Assembly: GCA_947396885.1 (NCBI GenBank)
Contig: OX377202.1
Coordinates: forward strand, 58,740,034 to 58,804,033
DNA: 64,000 bases
Source: Heligmosomoides polygyrus polygyrus
Taxonomy: Eukaryota; Nematoda; Chromadorea; Rhabditida; Heligmosomidae
Reading direction: 5' to 3'
Part shown: piece after piece, positions 59,210 through 64,000 of the stretch
Numbering within the stretch: position 1 is the first letter of the stretch
Layout of the letters: every line of letters begins with the position of its first letter
Notes under the pieces: model-generated
The model's input: the letters and a program-made list of their open reading frames with translations, nothing else
Told to the model about the DNA's origin: nothing
The model's database searches: none
Program-made: the position numbers and the translations under genes

Positions 59210-60230
59210 TGTTCTCCTAAAGGCGTAGGGACAGTTGACAGGCAGCTCGCCTCCGTTCGCTCCTGCTCCGGCTGCTCGCCGCCGTTTCGCAGTGCGTCTT
59301 CAGTCTCTTGCTGCTGGCACGCTGTTTCGCTTGCAGTCGCCGTCTCCTGTGGGAACATGCTCTCCCCGTCGGTACTTCCGCAACCAACATCTCGTCGTAC
59401 AGCATTGTCTCTCCACCGCAAAACAAACATCTATTGGCCCGTTGTGGAAGTGAACTTGGAGATTAACCGTGGAATGAAAGGAGTTCGTTTAGACCATTTA
59501 TGAGCGATGATGGGTCCACATACGAACGTCAGGGCGCAAATAGGGTCGGAGGGGGTCAACATACCGCGCCGTGGCGCGCCCCCCATTGTGCGTTTCTGCG
59601 TACAGCGAATGTTAATACAATATTATCTCCTCGTTTGGATTACAGAGCCGTGTTTTATTTACTTCCGAATTGGGGAAAGGGAGGAAACTCTAGGATGTAG
59701 GCAATTTTAACACGAATGCGTCACTCGAGCCACACCCTGGAGTCAATTCCGAACAGAGCTATAGGAATGCTTGTTCCTTTTCTTTACTATCATTGTGTTT
59801 TGTCTCTTTGTTTTTGTGTTGGTGACACTGTTTATGAGGTGACCCCCCCCCTCGACCCTATTTGCGCCAACATCAGAGTTTTTAATGTTTTGAGTGGTGC
59901 ATTATTGAGCAAATATTGACAGTGGGCCACAACACATGAATTGTTTACAAACTAAAGAGAATTAAACGATGAGGGCAGAGCTTTCATCCAGGTCTTACTT
60001 AAACCTAACCAGATTCTGCGGATGCACTCGATGGCGGCTCTTCTTCCTCCCTAAGCCGCGTGCAGTCGCGTCGTATCGACGTGGCCATTTTCTCATTTTC
60101 TATATCCACAGACACCACGGTCAGTCGATATGGAGGAGGGTCGTTGAGCGGTTGGTGGCGGATCGCGGCTCCTCCACCGCCGCTACAGGAGAGCCCGGGG
60201 AGACGGGAGCAGTTCTCGCACAAGCAGCTT
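59210..60230. other. Unassigned stretch
   Basis: GC-rich to 59450 and again after 60000, with C-runs. No supported gene. CACACCCTGGAGTC at 59734 is a lone piece of the CCCTTCC-type module. Confidence 0.35.
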
Positions 60231-60236
60231 GGACGC

Positions 60237-60420
60237 ACCACACCCTTGAGTCCCTTCCCTAGCCGGTCTCTGCGCTTGAAGAGCGCAGAACCCAGCCGAG
60301 GACTACCCCTGAGCGAGAAAGCAGTTTCCATACGAGCAGCTTTGGTGGCACACACCCCGGAGTCCCTTCCCTAGCCTGCCTCTGGGCTCGAACAGCGCAA
60401 AGCCCAGCTGCTGACTATCA
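60237..60420 (+). repeat. Tandem pair of CCCTTCCCTAGCC modules
   Basis: Two units begin GAGTCCCTTCCCTAGCC (60251, 60359), each followed by a GCGCTTGAAGAGCGC-like hairpin, CCCAGC, and CGAGAAAGCAGTTTCC or a variant. Same arrangement as 15568-15790 in the opposite orientation. Confidence 0.65.
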
Positions 60421-60429
60421 CTGGGCGAC

Positions 60430-61700
60430 GAAAACGTGCTCCAATGACAACGGCTCGGAGCGGGCGCTGGCACCTTCCCACGGCAGCGCCTGGTTAGATC
60501 TAATAGCTATCTTTCATCCATAGCCTATGAGCGCTGATATAGTATACTGACGCTTAACAATTCTGAAAAGCAACTTTGTGAAGCTTATTATCTCTAGACC
60601 GATTTCATTCTGCCTTCTTATCCAACTCCTTCAAATGGGCGCAGTCGCCATCAGCTCGGCTGCAATGTGCAAGACCCGCCGCGATGGGGCAGCAGATAGA
60701 AAGCAGGAACAGCAAAAGATTTACAAATGTTGGTGTGGCACCTAACGAAGCTTCTTATTAGGCTACAACCCCTATAAAAAAGCTGGTCGTTAGTAGTTAT
60801 TAAAGTATTCCGTAGTTGTTAAAGTGGTGATTTATAAAGCTACCCAGCCCCAAGTCCAGCCTGTTCCATGCCAGTAGCCCATTGGCGAAGCTCGGTTGCA
60901 GTACCTAATATGTCATTTGAGGTTCGTCTTTCGTAGGGAAGCTCCTTCGATTCGTTGAATCCTATTGATCCTTCGTGGCCCGAACGGCGCTCTGATACAC
61001 CCGTGTTCATACGCTATCCTGCTTATCCGTAAAGGACATGCAGGAACATCCACCCTTTTCGAATACATGGATTCGTTTCTCCTAGACTAATCCATAGCAA
61101 ATTTCCTATTTCAAATTCTGGTAGGAGGGACCGATGCATCTATCTTCGAATTAAGATCGTTGTGAGGGATTGAAAGTGAAATTGCTTGGCTCTATTGTTG
61201 TAGGAAAGTCACTTCCTAGATTTCATAACCCCAGATCCGACATGCACTTCTCGTTCTTCGTTCTGCCTCGTTCGAAGCTTTCCCTCTCTTGGAGAACAGG
61301 CGTGAAATTCACGTGAATTCACAGACGCAGTGCAAGCGCCGACACCGGCCTTTTCCTCTATAGAATCGCTTCCTCCGCGATGACTCAGTACGTTTGGGGG
61401 CGAGCTGCCCCGTAATCGCCGTAAACCCAGGAGCTGGCTCCATTTGCCGACTTCTACGTGCTTGACCCTGGAGGGTGCCAACCGGAGGCTCCAGAACGCA
61501 ACCCCAGCGCGACGTCGCGGCGCTGAAACGCGGACGAGCGCTCGGTGACACGTTGTTAACCGCTTAGCACGAAATTTTACCAATGTTCAAGCTCCCCCTA
61601 GTTTATTAACGTTTCTTGCTGTTTTCCCCATCTCAATGCGCTTCAGATATTCGATACGTTTTTGAAGCGTACGATTTCTTAGGTAATTTAGTGTTTAATT
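60430..61700. other. Unassigned stretch
   Basis: No domain or boundary recognised. The minus ORF 61209-61583 is Arg-rich and overlaps the dispersed GGCACCCTCCAGGGT word, so it is probably not a gene. Confidence 0.35.
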
Positions 61701-61705
61701 TTCAG

Positions 61706-61954
61706 TGCTTCAGTTTAGCAAGTACGAGGATTTGAAACGCAAAGTTGTCGATTTCGTCATCATTGCTTTGTAGTGGTAGTCCCACTTCTGTAAAGGTAAA
61801 GAGGGCAGCATTGTCCTATTTCATTAGGGAAGTTTTCTATCTCCGTCGAAGAGAGGGAGGCGGTGCTGTTTACTTGCTCGAGTATAAACACTGTGCCTTC
61901 GTTACTGTAGCCGATTTTCAAGAAATCAGGTTTTACGAAGCGGCTTTGTGCTAA
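61706..61954 (+). CDS. Unrecognised two-exon coding fragment
   Basis: Exon 61706-61769 follows a clean ATTTTCAG acceptor and reads LQFSKYEDLKRKVVDFVI. A 58 bp intron (GTAGTG to TCATTAG) joins it in phase to 61828-61954, which reads EVFYLRRREGGGAVYLLEYK and HCAFVTVADFQEIRFYEAAL to a TAA. The phase match and amino-acid texture suggest a real 3' gene end or a decayed gene. Upstream exons were not found: a candidate at about 61640-61682 would need a 23 bp intron, too short to accept. I do not recognise the family. Confidence 0.4.
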
Positions 61955-62299
61955 ATTAGTTCTTGGTTTAGTTTCTTACCGTATTTCAACGCATCGCAGA
62001 CGCTTGTCAGCAATTCCTGTGGCTTCCCTGCAGTGCTACGTGGTTGCAAAACTGCCTAAGCTATGCGGAGATCCTTATTGTTCCTCATCTCATGTCTCTT
62101 TACTTCCCCTGCGCGATCTACGTCGCCGGCACACACTTTCGCGCTCTAGCGTGAGTCACTAGTCGTTCCTGTCGGAAGCAGTCAGACCGCGACAATGTTC
62201 CAATTTCGTCGTGCACCATGCGCGACGCCAGTGAAGGGTGGGGAGGGGGGGGGGGGGGTACGCGCAGCGTCGGAGTTATGTCTGACCCCCTGTCCTCCC

Positions 62300-62524
62300 T
62301 GTAGGAATAAGTCGGCTGTCCGAGTAGACAAGTAGACGAGTGTGCAGAGCAGATTTATTAGCCAGAAGCAATGACATATGTTCGGCCTGCTTTTATAGAG
62401 GCTGTTATCATAGCTCTCAAAGCATTTTACAACAACATTTCACTGCAAGACTAAACGTTCTGATCTGATAACGGATAAAGGAATTTAAACAATGTCACAT
62501 CTATTAAACGAAGTCACTCCTACA
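62300..62524 (-). mobile_element. 225-bp LTR with TGTAGG..CCTACA ends
   Basis: On the minus strand it begins TGTAGGAGTGAC and ends TTATTCCTACA, with 6-bp inverted ends in the TG..CA pattern. It contains TATAAAAG (CTCTATAAAAGCAGG) and then AATAAA (GCTAATAAATCTG) in U3-R order. It lies just past the stop of the gag-like ORF. No target duplication or second copy was found. Confidence 0.6.
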
Positions 62525-62577
62525 TATCTAATCGTAAGAACATCTAAACAAAGTCAGTGATTAATAGAGAATCTTCT

Positions 62578-63780
62578 TTATACTCCCCTACGACTGATGC
62601 AATGGCTGGATGATAATCTCCTCGGTGCCGAGCGATGCGTCCTGGTCGAGCTGCTGCTTTCCTTGCGACGAGGCGATTCGTGTCGACCTTTGTGCTTCAT
62701 CCAATCTTGAAGTGCAAGGTTGAGTTCTTGTTGTTTCTTCTTCAGCGAGTGTTCTTCATCCATCAGTTCGTACTTCTCGTTGCGCATGTCCTCCACTTTC
62801 TGCCTGCTTCTAGGATTGGTGTTCTTCCTTTCTTCTTCAATTCGGTGGTTCATGACGAAGATTTCGTGTCGGGTCTTCTTCAGATTCCTGTTGACGGTTG
62901 CCAGTTCGTCGAGAATCTTCTTGTCATTGTAGTCCTCGATCTTCTCCGGTTCTTTTTCAGTGACAGGCTGCTGTTCGAAGACCTCGTCGTCGTCAATGCA
63001 TAAGAGATCTTCATCCATCGGCGGCTCCTCAGTCGGCGTTTGTTCTTTTTCGGTTGTAGATTCACGTGCCTTGTCCTCGCTGGTATCTATTAGAGACTTG
63101 ATTTCTTCTACCACTGAGAGCACTTTTGGAAGAAGCTCTTGCTTCTGCTCCACTGCCTCTCTTCGACATCAGCCATGAATCTTGTGAAGCGTCCCGTCAG
63201 TTCTTTGATCTCGTATATGACGGAGTTATTGCTGGCCTTCTCGACTTCAGTCCTGCATTTGTCGACGTCCTTGGATATTTCGCCATCTTGGAAGAGTAGG
63301 CATTCTTCGCGATTTCAATATCCTCCTAAAGACTGTGCTCAAGGGCTAAGTGTCGGATGTCAAGCGAGATAGCAGTCGACCCATCTGCTCTTCGTTGATC
63401 GTCAGTTCTGTCGGCTGTGAGTTGAGCCTGACGTAATCGTGGTGTTCCTCGAGCTTCTTCTCCAGGACTACGGTGCGCCTAACGATGTCCTGTAGATGGC
63501 GCGCAGTTGTCTTCGCTTCGTTCTTCTCCAAGTCGTCGATCTTTTCTTGTGTCGCTCAGAAGACTTCGGCTCCTTTCTCGCAGAACTCCCTCCAATGATT
63601 GTACTGACTGGAAGGTGTTTCTTCTGGAGAGCGCGGTTGCTTTCCTGGTGATCCTGCTGATGGAGTCTTCTTCTTCTTCTTCTTTGATGGCCTCGTCGAC
63701 TCTGCTTCCTTTTCTGCAGCTGTTCGTTTCTTCTTGAGCTTCTCCGGCGGTCCTTGAGTCTTCTTAGAGCTGGATACACG
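62578..63780 (-). pseudogene. Coiled-coil, Gag-like ORF next to an LTR
   Basis: Read from 63780 down: a Lys/Arg-rich start (SSKKTQGPPEKLKKK), then DLEKNEAKTTARHLQDIVRR and LEEHHDYVRLNSQPTELTIN, a stop near 63354, a segment with VIYEIKELTGRFTRFMADVE, and the open 62578-63153 part (KQELLPKVLSVVEEIKSLID; an acidic stretch with DEDLLCIDDDEVFE; KKTRHEIFVMNHRIEEERKN). Long coiled coils with an Arg/Ser-rich tail and an adjacent LTR suggest Gag of a gag-only LTR element. It needs about three frame corrections. A decayed host coiled-coil gene is the alternative. Confidence 0.5.
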
Positions 63781-63851
63781 GAAATTATATTCTGAGTAAG
63801 GGAACCAGTAGGAGGGGGACCAGTGAAGAGGGGATCACTTGAAGGGGGACC

Positions 63852-63854
<3 letters not shown>

Positions 63855-63899
<45 letters not shown>
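63855..63899. repeat. (GA)n microsatellite
   Basis: About 22 uninterrupted GA units upstream of the Gag-like ORF. Confidence 0.95.
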
Positions 63900-63901
<2 letters not shown>

Positions 63902-64000
63902 GAAAGGGAGAGAGAGAAGGGTGGGATATTTCTTCGAAGTATCACTACTACGTCGGATTCTTTCATAAAAGCCCTAAACGCTCTTCGTGTTCCTACAGCA

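Noticed and set aside
61640..61682. Upstream exon for the 61706 fragment
   Set aside because: Reads well (YVFEAYDFL) but would need a 23 bp intron, too short to splice.

Overview
The window is nuclear DNA from a nematode, most likely a clade V strongylid (hookworm-like) animal. The evidence is: short host introns of 45-90 bp ending in TTTCAG; an ATG three bases downstream of an isolated TTGCAG acceptor, as expected for spliced-leader trans-splicing; RTE-type LINE reverse transcriptases of the kind common in Ancylostoma-like genomes; many mariner elements; and two 200-N scaffold gaps. No bacterial operons, rRNA or CRISPR were seen. Host coding sequence is only a few kb; most of the rest is nested mobile DNA.

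Two host genes on the + strand carry most of the recognisable coding sequence. The first (about 5.3 to 31.1 kb) starts with a tandem PHD finger (DPF) plus AT-hook module in five phase-compatible exons (5325-6620) and a further exon at 7117-7268. It ends with a complete MYST acetyltransferase domain in nine exons (27407-31099). DPF followed by MYST is the architecture of the KAT6 (MOZ/MORF) chromatin acetyltransferases, so I infer one KAT6-type gene with a roughly 20 kb central intron packed with transposons. The second (38362-52988) is an F-box plus WD40 protein resembling FBXW9 in nine exons, with a roughly 12 kb third intron that is also full of transposons. A small unrecognised two-exon coding fragment lies at 61.7-61.95 kb.

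Mobile elements by region. 0.9-1.7 kb: LTR-retroelement gag (-). 8-16 kb: a cluster of palindromic or foldback non-autonomous DNA elements and tRNA-like SINE copies, including a 1.28 kb foldback with a perfect 8-bp target duplication (10185-11462) and a 619 bp foldback (14138-14756). 16.4-19.4 kb: a palindromic Tc1/mariner derivative and a decayed mariner. 19.7-24.5 kb: gag genes, an inverted gag duplication, an RTE LINE and an LTR-like end. 25-27.2 kb: a 1.28 kb foldback with mariner-like ends and a CR1 LINE. 29.0-30.6, 35.1-36.9 and 40.5-43.2 kb: three hAT-like elements with the same CAGGGGTGTGCG end and 8-bp duplications (7 of 8 matching). 31.3-33.3 kb: truncated mariner and RTE. 43.2-44.9 kb: gag plus 5' LTR of a retroelement that the third hAT copy interrupts. 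47.0-48.2 and 54.0-55.2 kb: two full-length frameshifted mariners, the second inside a MITE. 51.7-52.2 kb: a SINE inside a MITE. 55.5-60.4 kb: tRNA-like SINE heads and tandem modules. 62.3-63.8 kb: a coiled-coil gag-like ORF beside a 225 bp LTR.

The host signal is chromatin (KAT6-type) and ubiquitin-ligase (F-box) biology. The most interesting layer is the nested transposon record inside the introns of both genes, where insertion order can be read directly from target duplications.
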